Shown one piece after another: positions 31,640 to 42,093 of a DNA stretch of 64,000 nucleotides. Numbering within the stretch: the stretch's first letter is position 1; each line of letters starts with the position of its first letter. Both the position numbers and the translations under genes were made by a program. The stretch is from Clostridium pasteurianum DSM 525 = ATCC 6013 (GTDB lineage: Bacteria > Bacillota > Clostridia > Clostridiales > Clostridiaceae), in the NCBI RefSeq assembly GCF_000807255.1, contig NZ_CP009268.1, forward strand, positions 4,288,102-4,352,101. Direction: 5' to 3'. The notes below the pieces were generated by a model, which did not search any database, was not told where the DNA came from, and saw only the letters and a list, made by a program, of their open reading frames with translations.

Positions 31640-32080
31640 ATGAATATAGGCGATAGAATAAAACAAAGAAGAAAAGAGCTGGATTTATCCGTTGATGATA
31701 TTGCAAGTAAGCTAGGGAAAAATAGGGCTACTATATATAGATATGAAAGCAACGATATAGAAAACTTACCAATAACCATACTTGAGCCTTTGGCCATAAT
31801 TTTAGAAACAACCCCTGCACATTTATTAGGATTAGATAATAATAAAATTAATACAATCAAAACCAAATTTTCACCTGAAGAAAATACAATAATAAGTAAA
31901 TATAGAATTTTAGATACCAAAGGTAAACATACAGTTAACACCATTTTAGATATGGAATATAACAGATGTAAAGAAGACCAATCTACCCCTCTTGCAGCAC
32001 ATGACAGAGAAGATATAAAAGTCTCTGAACAAGACAAGCAACATGATATAGATATCATGAAAAATGATAATGAGTGGTAA
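31640..32080 (+). CDS. Phage lysogeny repressor (ImmR/CI-like, XRE family)
   Basis: This 146-residue protein has an N-terminal XRE domain (IGDRIKQRRKELDLSVDDIA, then GKNRATIYRYES, about 3-65). It lacks a peptidase S24 domain, so it cannot cut itself. It is followed at once by an ImmA-type protease gene. This fits the ImmR/ImmA control mode, in which the protease removes the repressor to induce the phage. The C-terminus is helical and charged. Confidence 0.85.
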   Translation: MNIGDRIKQRRKELDLSVDDIASKLGKNRATIYRYESNDIENLPITILEPLAIILETTPAHLLGLDNNKINTIKTKFSPEENTIISKYRILDTKGKHTVNTILDMEYNRCKEDQSTPLAAHDREDIKVSEQDKQHDIDIMKNDNEW

Positions 32081-32113
32081 AATATATATGTTCGTTTGAA
32101 GGGAAGATGTTAC

Positions 32114-32575
32114 TTGAAATATGAAAACTTACTTAAAAAATGTGATAATTTAAATTTAAATGTTAAAGAGAAAGATCTTAGAGCTAGAGATGGAATGTGC
32201 TATGGAAATAGAATAGCTATAAGAAGAGGATTAAAGTCGGATAAACATAAATATTGTGTTCTACTTGAAGAACTTGGACATTATTATACTACCTATGGGG
32301 ATATAACAGATCAAAAAGATATAAGAAATAGAAAACAAGAAAAACGTGCTAGGAATTGGGGATATAAAAATTCAGCAGGAATAGTTCAGTTAATAAGTGC
32401 ATTTGAAAAAGGCATACAGGGAAGATATGAATTAGCTGAATATCTAGAAGTAACAGAAGATTATTTAGAAAATGCTATCCTATACTATAAGGAAAAATAT
32501 GGTCTGTATTATGAGATAGATAATTACATAGTTTATTTTGAGCCAAGCTTATATATTATGAAAGCATTTAAATAA
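32114..32575 (+). CDS. ImmA/IrrE-like metallopeptidase (anti-repressor)
   Basis: This protein of about 153 residues is read from the TTG at 32114, 8 bases after AAGGGA. An upstream TTG at 32096 would add six residues. The active-site region reads VLLEELGHYYTT, in which the usual HELGH has Glu for the first His, as I recall for several phage members of this family. It should cleave the adjacent repressor. The C-terminal helices (EKGIQGRYELAEYLEV) are typical. Confidence 0.8.
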   Translation: MKYENLLKKCDNLNLNVKEKDLRARDGMCYGNRIAIRRGLKSDKHKYCVLLEELGHYYTTYGDITDQKDIRNRKQEKRARNWGYKNSAGIVQLISAFEKGIQGRYELAEYLEVTEDYLENAILYYKEKYGLYYEIDNYIVYFEPSLYIMKAFK

Positions 32576-32666
32576 TAACAAAAGGAGGTGGTACATATGT
32601 AGTATGTATATTTTTTTACTTTTTATCAGAACATATGTTTGTATTGAGCTTTAAGGAGATGATTTT

Positions 32667-33716
32667 ATGCCAACCTACAAAGATGAGAAAAGAGGTACCT
32701 GGTACTGTTCTTTCTATTACACTGATTGGACAGGAGCTAAAAAAAGAAAGAAGAAAGAAGGATTCAAAAAAGAAAGTGAAGCAAAAGCTTTTGAAAGAAA
32801 GTTTTTAGAAAAGCAACAAAATAATTGTGATATGAGCTTTGAAACTCTTGCTGATTTATATCTAGAAGATGTTACAACTAGAGTAAGACCAACTACTATG
32901 AAAACTAAAAAATTTATAATAGATACTATCATAAGTCCCTATTTTAATAAAATAAAAGTAAATGAGGTAACCCCTAATAGTGTAAGGAAGTGGCAAAATG
33001 AGATGATAAAAAAAGGGTATTCACAAACATATTTAAAAACAATAAACAATCAGATACGTGCGATTTTTAATTTTGCTATCAAATATTATAATTTAGATAG
33101 TAGTCCTGCTCTAAAGGCTGGACCAATGGGGAAAAAAGATGCTGAAAGCATGAAATTTTGGACAGTAGAAGAATTCAAAAAGTTTATTCAATTTGATGAT
33201 AAATCAGCTTCTGAATTGGCTTTTAAAATTTTATTTTGGACAGGAATGAGAAGCGGTGAACTTATGGCTCTTACATTTAAAGATGTGGATTTAAATAATA
33301 AAACTATAAATATCAATAAGACATGTACAAGGCTTAATAGAAAAGATATTATAAGCGAGCCCAAAACCCCTAGGAGTAAACGCAAGATATCAATATCTGA
33401 ATCTCTATGTAAAGATATAAAAGAATATAAGGATAACATATATGGTATTAAGGAAGAAGATAGGATTTTCAATTTTACAAAATCTTTTTTAACATATGAA
33501 ATGAGAAGAATAAGTAAAAAAAGTGAAGTAAAAAGAATTCGATTGCATGACTTAAGACACTCTCATGCCTCTTTACTTATCGAACTCGGTTTTACCCCAC
33601 TGTTAATTGCTGAAAGACTTGGGCATGAAAAAGTAGAAACAACACTGAACACTTATTCACACCTGTACCCTAATAAAGGTAAAGATATTGCTAATAAACT
33701 TGATGATCTATATTAG
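32667..33716 (+). CDS. int: Phage tyrosine recombinase (integrase)
   Basis: This 349-residue integrase has an N-terminal arm-binding domain (GTWYCSFYYTDWTGAKKRKK), a SAM-like core-binding domain (about 55-140) and a catalytic domain. The active site shows TGMRSGEL (Arg, about 195), the beta-sheet Lys in SKRKISIS, LHDLRHSHAS (His-x-x-Arg, about 294), GHEKVETTL (about 320) and the Tyr in NTYSHL (about 330). All catalytic residues are present. The gene reads towards dnaB and ends about 70 bases before it, so the attachment site lies close by. Confidence 0.93.
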   Translation: MPTYKDEKRGTWYCSFYYTDWTGAKKRKKKEGFKKESEAKAFERKFLEKQQNNCDMSFETLADLYLEDVTTRVRPTTMKTKKFIIDTIISPYFNKIKVNEVTPNSVRKWQNEMIKKGYSQTYLKTINNQIRAIFNFAIKYYNLDSSPALKAGPMGKKDAESMKFWTVEEFKKFIQFDDKSASELAFKILFWTGMRSGELMALTFKDVDLNNKTININKTCTRLNRKDIISEPKTPRSKRKISISESLCKDIKEYKDNIYGIKEEDRIFNFTKSFLTYEMRRISKKSEVKRIRLHDLRHSHASLLIELGFTPLLIAERLGHEKVETTLNTYSHLYPNKGKDIANKLDDLY

Positions 33717-33787
33717 TACGTTTTTGGTACGCTTTATAATTTAAAATCTCGTAAAGCATTGATATGTGTATAGTTCTAAAATTTTTC
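33717..33787. other. Prophage-chromosome junction (candidate att region)
   Basis: This is the only DNA between the integrase and the 3' end of dnaB. It holds a direct repeat of GTACG (33717-33733 region) and no tRNA gene. The phage probably integrated here or into the end of dnaB. The exact core cannot be set because the other junction is outside the window. Confidence 0.5.
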
Positions 33788-35119
33788 TTATTCCTCTCTG
33801 TGGATAATATCAAGTCTTCCAAATTTACTAAATTGACCAAGCCAAGCAAGTTTCACTGTCCCAGTAGGACCATTTCTCTGTTTTGCAATAATACATTCTG
33901 CTACATTTTTATCCTCGGTTTCCTTATTATAATATTCATCTCTATATAAAAACATAACAAGATCTGCATCCTGCTCTATTGATCCAGATTCTCTAAGATC
34001 TGACAACATAGGCCTGTGATCTGTTCTCTGTTCAGGTGCACGAGAAAGCTGTGAAAGTGCTATAACAGGACACTGCATTTCTTTTGCTAATGCCTTAATA
34101 GATCTTGATATTTCTGATACTTCCTGCTGTCTGCTTTCACCACTTCCTGACATAAGCTGAAGATAATCTATTATTATCATATCTATACCATGTTCTATTT
34201 TTATTCTTCTGCATTTAGAACGCATTTCCATAACAGATATACCTGCAGTATCATCTATATAAACTTTTGCTTCCGCTAAAGGTCCAGATGCCCTAGCTAT
34301 ATTATCCCAATCACTATCTTCAAGATTTCCGGTTCTAAGTTTCAACATATCCACATTGGCCTCAGAACACAAAAGTTTATAGGCTAATTGTTCCTTTGAC
34401 ATTTCAAGAGAAAATACCACTATACTTTTTGAAGCTCTAAGCGCTGCATATTCAGCTAAATTAAGAGCAAAGGTTGTTTTTCCCATAGATGGTCTCGCTG
34501 CAATAAGAATCATATCACCCTTTTGAAAACCTGATGTCTTTGCATCCAATTCAGGAAAACCAGAAGGCACACCTGTTACTTCTCCTTTATTATTATAAAG
34601 TCTTTCAATTTCTAAAAATCCTCTTTCTAGAACTGTACTTAATGACTCAAAATCACTGCTCACTGTATTTTGTGCTATATCAAATATTCTCTTTTCAGCA
34701 GAATCTAAAACCTTTGGAACATCGTCTTGTTGATTATAACTTTCCTCAATAATTTCTGTTGAGGATTTAATGAGCCTTCTTAAAATTGATTTTTCCTTAA
34801 CGATATTGGTATACGAAGTTAAATTTGCTGTAGAAGGCACTGAATTACAAATTTCTGTGATATAAGTAATACCACCTGCCCCCTCTAGCTTTTCTGTAGA
34901 CCTTAAATGTTCAATAAGAGTTATCATATCTACAGGTATATCTCTTTGATAAAGATCTATTATAGAATTAAAAATTAATTTATGATTTTCTCTATAAAAG
35001 TCATCTCCTCTTAAAATTTCAGCTGCTTCAGCTATAGCGTTTTTATCCAGTATCATTGATCCTAGTACAGATTGTTCTGCTTCTATATTCTGTGGTAAAC
35101 TTCTAAGAGGTGCTGCCAT
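33788..35119 (-). CDS. dnaB: Replicative DNA helicase DnaB
   Basis: This 443-residue helicase drives the chromosomal replication fork. Its N-terminal domain starts MAAPLRSLPQNIEAEQSVLG. The RecA-like domain has Walker A ARPSMGKTT (about 208-216), Walker B IDMIIIDYLQLMSG and the arginine-finger region KQRNGPTGTVKLAWLG. The length is normal and the 3' end appears intact despite the prophage next to it. Confidence 0.96.
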   Translation of the reverse strand: MAAPLRSLPQNIEAEQSVLGSMILDKNAIAEAAEILRGDDFYRENHKLIFNSIIDLYQRDIPVDMITLIEHLRSTEKLEGAGGITYITEICNSVPSTANLTSYTNIVKEKSILRRLIKSSTEIIEESYNQQDDVPKVLDSAEKRIFDIAQNTVSSDFESLSTVLERGFLEIERLYNNKGEVTGVPSGFPELDAKTSGFQKGDMILIAARPSMGKTTFALNLAEYAALRASKSIVVFSLEMSKEQLAYKLLCSEANVDMLKLRTGNLEDSDWDNIARASGPLAEAKVYIDDTAGISVMEMRSKCRRIKIEHGIDMIIIDYLQLMSGSGESRQQEVSEISRSIKALAKEMQCPVIALSQLSRAPEQRTDHRPMLSDLRESGSIEQDADLVMFLYRDEYYNKETEDKNVAECIIAKQRNGPTGTVKLAWLGQFSKFGRLDIIHREE

Positions 35120-35142
35120 TTATCTCATCTCTCCTAAATTTT

Positions 35143-37041
35143 TCAAAATACTATATCCATAAGTTCTTCTATAGTTTCTACCGGTCTTACTTCAATGTCA
35201 TTTAATCCTTTTGGTACTTCTTTAAAATTACAACTTGGTACTATAACAAGTTTTACGCCTTTTCTTCTTGCACCATATATCTTTTCGAATATTCCACCTA
35301 CAGGCTTAATCTTGCCTCTTAATGATATTTCTCCAGTTATTGCTATATCCTGTCTTATAGGTCTCTCTAAAAGAGCGCTTATTATACAAACAGTAATAGC
35401 AGCACCTGCTGATGGACCGTCTATTTTTCCACCACCAATAAAATTTACATGTATATCATAATCCTTTATATCTTTATTAGTGATTTTTCTTATAACAGAA
35501 GCTGCATTAAATACAGAATCTTTCGCCATACTTCCTGCAGTATCATTAAACCTAACTACACCATTTCCTTTTTTCTTAGCTGAAAATACTGATGCTTCTA
35601 TTTCAATTGTAGACCCTACATATCCACTTACTCCTAAGCCATAAACATGACCTAATTCAGAATTATTATTTTTATCGATAGTCTCATAAGGAATAAGTCT
35701 ACTTATAGATATTACTTCTTCCAAATCCTTTTTAGTTATATTTATTTTATCTTTTGAATCCAAATTTCTATTATTATATAAAACATAACCATATACATCT
35801 GATAAGATATTAATTGCTCTTCTTCCCTCTATAGTATAAGTACTTATAAGTTCAGGTACTCCTTCTTCTAAATCTACATTCAGTTTTTTACTAGCATTAA
35901 TTACTATATTCTGTATATCTTTTGAAGACAAAGGCTCAAAATAAACTTCTGTACATCTTGATCTAAGTGCAGGATTAATTTCAGAAGGCTGTCTTGTAGT
36001 AGCTCCAATTAAAACAAAATCTGCAGGAGCTCCTTTTTCAAAAAGATATTTTATATATTTAGGTACATTTTCATCGTCTGGATCATAATAAGATGATGAA
36101 AATTCTACTCTCTTATCTTCTAATACCTTTAACAATTTATTTTGAAGAATATTATCTAGTTCTCCAATCTCATCTATAAATAATACCCCTCCATGGGCAT
36201 CTGTAACCAGTCCGGTCTTAGGTTCTGGAACACCTATTTCAGCTAATTCTCTTTTACTTCCTTGATATATTGGATCGTGAACTGATCCTAAAAGAGGATT
36301 GGTAATTTCTCTTGGATCCCATCTTAAGGTAGTACCATCAACTTCTATAAATTTTGAATCTTCCCCAAAAGGTGTATATTTTAACTTTTTTGCCTCATTA
36401 AGAGCAATTCTGGCTGCAGTTGTCTTACCAACTCCAGGTGGCCCGTATAGAATAATATGCTGAGGATAATTAGAAGCAATTTTTGATAATATAGCTTTTA
36501 TTGCTCTCTCCTGTCCTATGATTTCTGAAAATGTTTCTGGCCTTAATATTGATTGTATATTTTTATTAATCTTTTTTGAATCTAATTTTTTTAAATACTC
36601 AAATCTTTCTAAAGTCTTAGCATTTTCAGGTCCCTTCTTTTTTTTAATTATACCCATCTTTACTTCTTCTATATACTTTTCTTGTTTATCCATTAAAACT
36701 TGTTCAACTTCAGCTTGTAATCTATTCTCTATATACCTTTTTGCTACATATTCAGAAATATGTTTATTGGTAGTTTCTAAAACTTCTTTAGCATTTTTCT
36801 CTGATGGAATAGTATCTACTCCATCATCATCACAAACTATTTTATTCAATGCATATAATTTTTCATATAACTTATCACTTTTCATAAACTTTTCAAGTTT
36901 ATATTTAACTACTCTAGAATTAATTGTACTTTCATCAAATACGCTTTTTAATGTCTTTAACATTATATTTACTTCTGTATCTAATTGCATATCATCTATT
37001 TTATTTTCATCTTTACTATTGGAATCAAACTGCAACTTCAA
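35143..37041 (-). CDS. lonC: Lon-family ATP-dependent protease LonC
   Basis: This protein of about 632 residues is read from a TTG at 37041 behind GGGAGG; the longer TTG at 37065 would overlap rplI. The AAA domain has Walker A GPPGVGKTTAAR (about 200) and Walker B GGVLFIDEIGEL. The C-terminal protease has the Ser-Lys dyad in DGPSAGAAIT and GKIKPVGG. It lacks the long Lon N-terminal domain. This form (LonC) is restricted to some spore formers and probably acts in sporulation. Confidence 0.85.
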   Translation of the reverse strand: MKLQFDSNSKDENKIDDMQLDTEVNIMLKTLKSVFDESTINSRVVKYKLEKFMKSDKLYEKLYALNKIVCDDDGVDTIPSEKNAKEVLETTNKHISEYVAKRYIENRLQAEVEQVLMDKQEKYIEEVKMGIIKKKKGPENAKTLERFEYLKKLDSKKINKNIQSILRPETFSEIIGQERAIKAILSKIASNYPQHIILYGPPGVGKTTAARIALNEAKKLKYTPFGEDSKFIEVDGTTLRWDPREITNPLLGSVHDPIYQGSKRELAEIGVPEPKTGLVTDAHGGVLFIDEIGELDNILQNKLLKVLEDKRVEFSSSYYDPDDENVPKYIKYLFEKGAPADFVLIGATTRQPSEINPALRSRCTEVYFEPLSSKDIQNIVINASKKLNVDLEEGVPELISTYTIEGRRAINILSDVYGYVLYNNRNLDSKDKINITKKDLEEVISISRLIPYETIDKNNNSELGHVYGLGVSGYVGSTIEIEASVFSAKKKGNGVVRFNDTAGSMAKDSVFNAASVIRKITNKDIKDYDIHVNFIGGGKIDGPSAGAAITVCIISALLERPIRQDIAITGEISLRGKIKPVGGIFEKIYGARRKGVKLVIVPSCNFKEVPKGLNDIEVRPVETIEELMDIVF

Positions 37042-37054
37042 TATTTTATCCTCC

Positions 37055-37498
37055 CTACTGTTCAACTATAAGCACTTTTATTTTAGTAGATACTTCAGGA
37101 TAAATCTTTAATTCAATTTCATAGTTTCCCAATTGTCTTATGGAATCTGTAACTATTTTCTTTTTATCAATATTTACTTTAAATTTATTTTTTATTTCTA
37201 AGGATATATCTTTGCTTGTTATTGCTCCGAAAAGCCTTCCACCTTCACCAGCTTTAGCAACTATTTTTAGTTCCTTACCTTTTAATTCTTCCGCCAATTC
37301 TTGTGCGGCTTCTGTCTCCTCTAATTTCTTTTTTCTAAGAGCCTCATTTTTTTGATTTAGTATGTGTAAATTAGTGTCATTAGCTTCTTCTGCTAATTTC
37401 TTAGGAAATAAAAAATTTCTTGCGTATCCATCAGATGCATTAATAACCTCACCTTTTTTACCTGTTCCCTTTATATCTTTTAATAATATAACTTTCAT
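37055..37498 (-). CDS. rplI: 50S ribosomal protein L9
   Basis: This 147-residue protein starts [18 protein letters not shown] and contains [18 protein letters not shown] text ([18 protein letters not shown]), the L9 signature. A long central helix joins the two rRNA-binding domains. It follows gdpP by 2 bases. This gdpP-rplI pair is widespread in Firmicutes. Confidence 0.97.
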   Translation of the reverse strand: MKVILLKDIKGTGKKGEVINASDGYARNFLFPKKLAEEANDTNLHILNQKNEALRKKKLEETEAAQELAEELKGKELKIVAKAGEGGRLFGAITSKDISLEIKNKFKVNIDKKKIVTDSIRQLGNYEIELKIYPEVSTKIKVLIVEQ

Positions 37499-37500
37499 TA

Positions 37501-39537
37501 TTATTCATCCTTCCTTAAATAGTCTTTAATAGATTTTTCTAATTTTTCAACAGAATATTCAATAGACTTTTTGTAATTATTTTCTAAAATATTATTTTCT
37601 GATGAAAGTTTTATATTTGAACCTGCCATAGTCATATGGCCACCTCCACCAAGAGACTCCATTATAAGCTGAACATTTATATTTCCAAAAGATCTCCCGC
37701 TTATAAATACCATATCCTTAATTTTAACTAATACAAATGAAGCTTCAATACTTTTAATATTTAAAAGTTCATCTGCTGCCTTAGCTGCTAATATATTATC
37801 TTCCACTTCCTCAGGACATACTGCTATAGCTATATTACCTTCTATAATTTTTGCTGATTTTATAATTTCAGATTTTTTAATATAGTTTTCAAGATCAGTT
37901 GAAAATAGTTTTTTAACATCGATGGTATCTGCCCCATTTTTTCTAAGATATGCAGCAGCCTCAAAAGTTCTAACTCCTGTTTTAAAATAAAAATTCTTAG
38001 TATCCACACAAATTCCAGCTAAAAGTACTTCAGCTTCTATGGGCTTCATTTTATAATCTTTACTCATATATTGTACCATTTCTGTTATAAGTTCAGAAGT
38101 GGAAGATGCATAGGGTTCAATATAACTAAGTGTAGCATCCTCAACTACATTGGCAGATTTTCTATGATGATCTATGATTACAACTTTTTTAAATTTTTTT
38201 AATATGCTTGTATTTTCTACATAATTTGAGTTATTTACATCAACTAATATTAATAGACTATCGTCGTCTATTAAATCCTCACAATCTATACTACTTTTTA
38301 GATTATTAGCATAATCTTTATCTTTTTTTAGTTTTTTATAAATATATTCTATACTATCATTTAAAGAATCAATTAGTATATAACTTTCTTTTCTAAAAAT
38401 TCTAATGGCACTATATATACCTATGGCTCCACCAAAACAATCAATATCAGGATTGCTATGCCCCATTATAACTACATTACTGCTATCTTTTACAAGACCC
38501 ACTAAAGATTGACCTATAATTCTCGCTCTCACTTTTGTCCTCTTCTCTACTTCTTTAGTTTTGCCACCATAAAATAGCATTTTATCACCGCTCTTTATAA
38601 TAGCCTGATCTCCACCTCTACTCAGGGCAAGTTCTCTCACCGAAGCAGCAAAATTATAATTCTCGCTAGGTGTTTCTCCACCTCTTCCTATACCAATACT
38701 AAGAGTCACAGCTAAAGTATTGCCAGTATTTATTTCTCTTATAATATCTAAAATTTCAAAATTCTTTTTCATCTCTTTTTCTATATTTTTATTTTGAACA
38801 ACTAAAACATATTTTCCAAGAGAATATTTTTTTAACATAGCATTAATACTCTGTGCATAGCTATTTATATTTCTTTCTATCTCTGCTATTAAAAGAGGTC
38901 TTTTGTCTTCTGGAGTACTTTTAACAACTTCATCTAAATTATCTACTTCTATAAGCACTACAGATTCTTTTATATTTTCAATTTCTTTAAGTAATTTATG
39001 CTTCACGCTAACATCATAAAAATATAACAAAATTATATTATCTTTTTCATCATCGCTATCAGTTTTTCCTATTGTACTTACAGAACTTGCATACATATCA
39101 TAATATTTATTATGGATTTTAAGATCATTATAATTATTTTTTTTACCAGTTAAAATATCTTCTATATGAATATTTTTAATTATATCATCAATCTTTTTAC
39201 CCAGCACATCTCTATTATCAACAATCATAGATAAATTCTGATTATACCAAAGAATATTTCCCTTATTGTTTATTATCATTAAAGGAAATGGTAATTTAAC
39301 CAAAGTATTCTTTGTAGCCGAATCTAATTTAGATGAAAAATCTTCAATAAACTCTTTCCATTCATTTTTTTTAATTTTAATATTTTTTATATTATAAAAA
39401 GTAAGTATAAAAAAACCTAATAACGCTATAAATCCTACAGTATAGTGATTATATAGAAATATTATTATAATAAACACAGCTATTATTGCAATATACATAA
39501 AATTGCTAGTATAAAAATAATTATATTTATCTTTCAT
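37501..39537 (-). CDS. gdpP: Cyclic-di-AMP phosphodiesterase GdpP
   Basis: This protein of 678 residues is read from the ATG at 39537; a GTG at 39546 would overlap the upstream gene. It has two N-terminal membrane helices (about 10-55), a PAS-like domain, a degenerate GGDEF domain, then DHH motifs [13 protein letters not shown] (about 364) and [10 protein letters not shown], and a DHHA1 domain with [12 protein letters not shown]. It breaks down c-di-AMP at the membrane. Length is normal. Confidence 0.93.
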   Translation of the reverse strand: MKDKYNYFYTSNFMYIAIIAVFIIIIFLYNHYTVGFIALLGFFILTFYNIKNIKIKKNEWKEFIEDFSSKLDSATKNTLVKLPFPLMIINNKGNILWYNQNLSMIVDNRDVLGKKIDDIIKNIHIEDILTGKKNNYNDLKIHNKYYDMYASSVSTIGKTDSDDEKDNIILLYFYDVSVKHKLLKEIENIKESVVLIEVDNLDEVVKSTPEDKRPLLIAEIERNINSYAQSINAMLKKYSLGKYVLVVQNKNIEKEMKKNFEILDIIREINTGNTLAVTLSIGIGRGGETPSENYNFAASVRELALSRGGDQAIIKSGDKMLFYGGKTKEVEKRTKVRARIIGQSLVGLVKDSSNVVIMGHSNPDIDCFGGAIGIYSAIRIFRKESYILIDSLNDSIEYIYKKLKKDKDYANNLKSSIDCEDLIDDDSLLILVDVNNSNYVENTSILKKFKKVVIIDHHRKSANVVEDATLSYIEPYASSTSELITEMVQYMSKDYKMKPIEAEVLLAGICVDTKNFYFKTGVRTFEAAAYLRKNGADTIDVKKLFSTDLENYIKKSEIIKSAKIIEGNIAIAVCPEEVEDNILAAKAADELLNIKSIEASFVLVKIKDMVFISGRSFGNINVQLIMESLGGGGHMTMAGSNIKLSSENNILENNYKKSIEYSVEKLEKSIKDYLRKDE

Positions 39538-39542
39538 AACCT

Positions 39543-40529
39543 TCACCTAGATTTCCTAATTCTATTAGGATCAAGCTTTCTAGAATCTATTATAAGTTCT
39601 ACTAGACCTATAATTATAAATACATAACTTATTACTAAAAATAATAATATTATAGTCATTACTATAAATATATTTGAAAATTTAAGCTTATATTTGAGAA
39701 AATAACTAATGGCAGCAATACCATTTATACTTAATATTACCACTAGTAATGAATAAGTTGAATAAAACAAATATTCTCCTACAATCATATTTCTACTTCT
39801 AAAAATTAAACCTAGGCATAACAGAATTATCATAAAAGCACCAATTAAATTTGGTATAAAAAAATAATTTATTCCTTTTAATTCCTGAATCTTAATTTTT
39901 ATTTTTGAAAATATAATATATGTTATTTTATAATTAAAAAATGCAGATAATAATGACATTATAATTAAATAAAAGGGGGTCATCCATAATACTTGATTTA
40001 CATTAATTGATTCTATACCAGCTAAAGCTCTTTCTACTTGCTCTTTATCCATGCCCATATTTATATACATATTTTTAGTAACATTTATGGAATCATTAAT
40101 TTGATTTACCATATTATGAACCCAACCTACAAACCCACTTTTATATACTAATATGGTAATTAAAAAAACATATATTATATTAGTTATAATAAATGCCATT
40201 GTCAAAATTAATATTGATTGATAGGGTTTTTTATTAGTACCTATACAATATATAAAGGTTAATCCAACGATAAATATAACTGCTCCTAAACCCAATACAG
40301 TTATTGGATTTATAAGAATTAAACTGACTAAAAATCCGCATATACCGCCTAATAATGCATATTTTAATCCATTTCGTACATATATTAAAACCAATAATGT
40401 TGGTAAAAATAAATACGTAATTATTCTAATAATTGGTACATATACTGTTATAAACATGGTGACTATTAAAATTGCTGCCATTATAGCCGATTCTACTAAT
40501 GCTCTTGTATTATAATTTTTATTTTGCAT
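39543..40529 (-). CDS. DUF2232 membrane protein (YybS-like)
   Basis: This 328-residue protein has about eight hydrophobic helices (for example AAILIVTMFITVYVPIIRII and LGAVIFIVGLTFIYCIG). It matches the YybS/DUF2232 family, coded directly before gdpP and rplI across Firmicutes. The function is unknown; an S-component-like transport role is often suggested. Its stop overlaps the gdpP ribosome site. Confidence 0.8.
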   Translation of the reverse strand: MQNKNYNTRALVESAIMAAILIVTMFITVYVPIIRIITYLFLPTLLVLIYVRNGLKYALLGGICGFLVSLILINPITVLGLGAVIFIVGLTFIYCIGTNKKPYQSILILTMAFIITNIIYVFLITILVYKSGFVGWVHNMVNQINDSINVTKNMYINMGMDKEQVERALAGIESINVNQVLWMTPFYLIIMSLLSAFFNYKITYIIFSKIKIKIQELKGINYFFIPNLIGAFMIILLCLGLIFRSRNMIVGEYLFYSTYSLLVVILSINGIAAISYFLKYKLKFSNIFIVMTIILLFLVISYVFIIIGLVELIIDSRKLDPNRIRKSR

Positions 40530-40580
40530 CTTGCCCTCCTAAACCTATATTATATGTCACCATTATTTTTAGTTATAGAT

Positions 40581-40898
40581 TTAATTTCTATCCTTCAAGT
40601 GATTATATAATTTGCTTAAATCCTTTCCATCCTTTTCTATACCATCTTCTTCAATTATACCAAGTTTTAATTTTTTCTTCATTTCTTCATCAATTTCCAG
40701 ATGTGAATACCCAAGTCTGCTACCAAGTACATACAATAATATTATTGCCCCGGAAATACATTCTAATATAGCATCTTGTGCTGCATTACTTCCTTTAGTA
40801 AAGAGTTTATATAAATCCCCTATTATACATATCAAATTAGCTTTTAATTCTTCAATTATCTTTACATCTGACATTATCTTAAAATCTTCTCTTTTCAT
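40581..40898 (-). CDS. MazG-like family protein
   Basis: This protein of about 105 residues is read from the ATG in MKREDFKIM at 40898. Longer starts to 40961 exist, and the ribosome site GGGG is 12 bases away, so the start is uncertain. It has the helices LKANLICIIGDLYKLFTKGS and AQDAILECISGAIILLYVLG and an EIDEEMKKKL segment, typical of the clostridial MazG-like family (nucleotide pyrophosphohydrolase fold). Confidence 0.7.
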   Translation of the reverse strand: MKREDFKIMSDVKIIEELKANLICIIGDLYKLFTKGSNAAQDAILECISGAIILLYVLGSRLGYSHLEIDEEMKKKLKLGIIEEDGIEKDGKDLSKLYNHLKDRN

Positions 40899-41130
40899 GC
40901 GAGTAATCATCCCCTTCAAACCCTTTAATACTATTTTAGTGATTTTTTTATATTTATGCAACTTAAAGATATTCTATTTATAACTTAATATTAGTCAAAT
41001 ATAGTTTGTACTTTCATTAGTTCTGCTAATTCTAAATAACTTAAAAATATTTATATTCAAAGAAAGTATATTTTAAAATGTAAATCAAAATTATTATACC
41101 ATTTAATCCCAAATAAACCAATAAAAATAA

Positions 41131-41156
41131 AGCAGCCGATAAAGTTACCAGCTGCT
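41131..41156 (-). terminator. Terminator after the lipoprotein gene
   Basis: Arms AGCAGC (41131-41136) and GCTGCT (41151-41156) enclose 14 bases, with TTTATTTTTATTGG following on the minus strand and TTAAAAAAA on the other side. It lies 35 bases after the stop of the lipoprotein gene. Confidence 0.65.
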
Positions 41157-41191
41157 ATTAAAAAAATTATATATTTATAATTAAAAATAAA

Positions 41192-42019
41192 TTATTTTAT
41201 ATCTTCTTTTTTCTGTATATCTATTTTAAATATCTTCCATTGATTATTGACCTTTTTAAGATGTATTGTTCCAGTAGTTTTATTATTTTTAAAATCAGAA
41301 TTATCTCTCTTTAAAATAGTTTGTATAAAACCTACCGCAGTATCCTTGTCTGATCCATCTTTATACTTATCAGCTTCTTCAAGATTGTAGTGCAAATCAT
41401 ATTTATCAAACATATCTAATTGTTCATCTTTAAATTTATTATAAGCTTCATTATCACTTTGATCTATTGTGCCCATATACTTATTTATATCTTTTTCATT
41501 TAAAGCTTGTATATTAGTATATATGGTTTCATAGATATCATCCTTAAACTCAACTTTTAAAATATCCTGATTGTTTATTTTCCAATCATTACCTACTCTT
41601 TTAAAATTATCTACATATAATGCTTTGCTATCTAGAAATCCAGGTCCTTTAATTTTACTAGTTGTTACTACATACTGTACTTGAGCCTCACTATTGGAAC
41701 TGTTTAAAATTTGTGGATCAGATATCTCCTGCTTAACCTTAAAATTATAAAAATAATCTTTTTTATCTTCTTTCTCTATATTATACGTATCTGTATCCTT
41801 TACAAAATTACTTAAATAATCATTTATATTTCCATCATTTACTGCTTTAGTTTTATTTTTTATAACTTTTATTATAGCATCATTATTTGTATCGTTAACA
41901 GAACTTTCCTGATTTATAGACTGATTAGTACTTTTTCTAGTATTATTGCTTTCTGTTCCACATCCAGTTAAAGAAATAGTAATAATAGCCGCAATAATTA
42001 TTATTAATTTTTTTTTCAT
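41192..42019 (-). CDS. Lipoprotein with two NTF2-like repeats
   Basis: This protein of about 275 residues is read from the ATG at 42019 (GGGAG site). The signal peptide MKKKLIIIIAAIITISLTGC ends in a lipobox (LTGC, Cys about 20). After a Ser/Asn-rich linker, two similar units follow, beginning DAIIKVIKNKTKAVNDGNIN and DDIYETIYTNIQALNEKDIN, and ending in GNDWKINNQDI and NNQWKIFKIDI. This is the layout of tandem NTF2-like (SnoaL-type) folds. It should be anchored on the outer face of the membrane. Ligand unknown. Confidence 0.75.
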   Translation of the reverse strand: MKKKLIIIIAAIITISLTGCGTESNNTRKSTNQSINQESSVNDTNNDAIIKVIKNKTKAVNDGNINDYLSNFVKDTDTYNIEKEDKKDYFYNFKVKQEISDPQILNSSNSEAQVQYVVTTSKIKGPGFLDSKALYVDNFKRVGNDWKINNQDILKVEFKDDIYETIYTNIQALNEKDINKYMGTIDQSDNEAYNKFKDEQLDMFDKYDLHYNLEEADKYKDGSDKDTAVGFIQTILKRDNSDFKNNKTTGTIHLKKVNNQWKIFKIDIQKKEDIK

Positions 42020-42093
42020 TTTATCTCCCACCTATATTTTTATTTCATTTTAACTAATTATATTTAAATTCTATACAATACTTCAATAGTAAT

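Noticed and set aside
31615..32058. Minus-strand frame of 147 codons opposite the repressor
   Set aside because: The plus strand carries a clear XRE repressor with promoter and ribosome site; the antisense frame is only hydrophobic shadow text.
33717..33733. tRNA gene as integration target
   Set aside because: No cloverleaf or T-arm sequence is present near the integrase; only a short GTACG direct repeat is seen.
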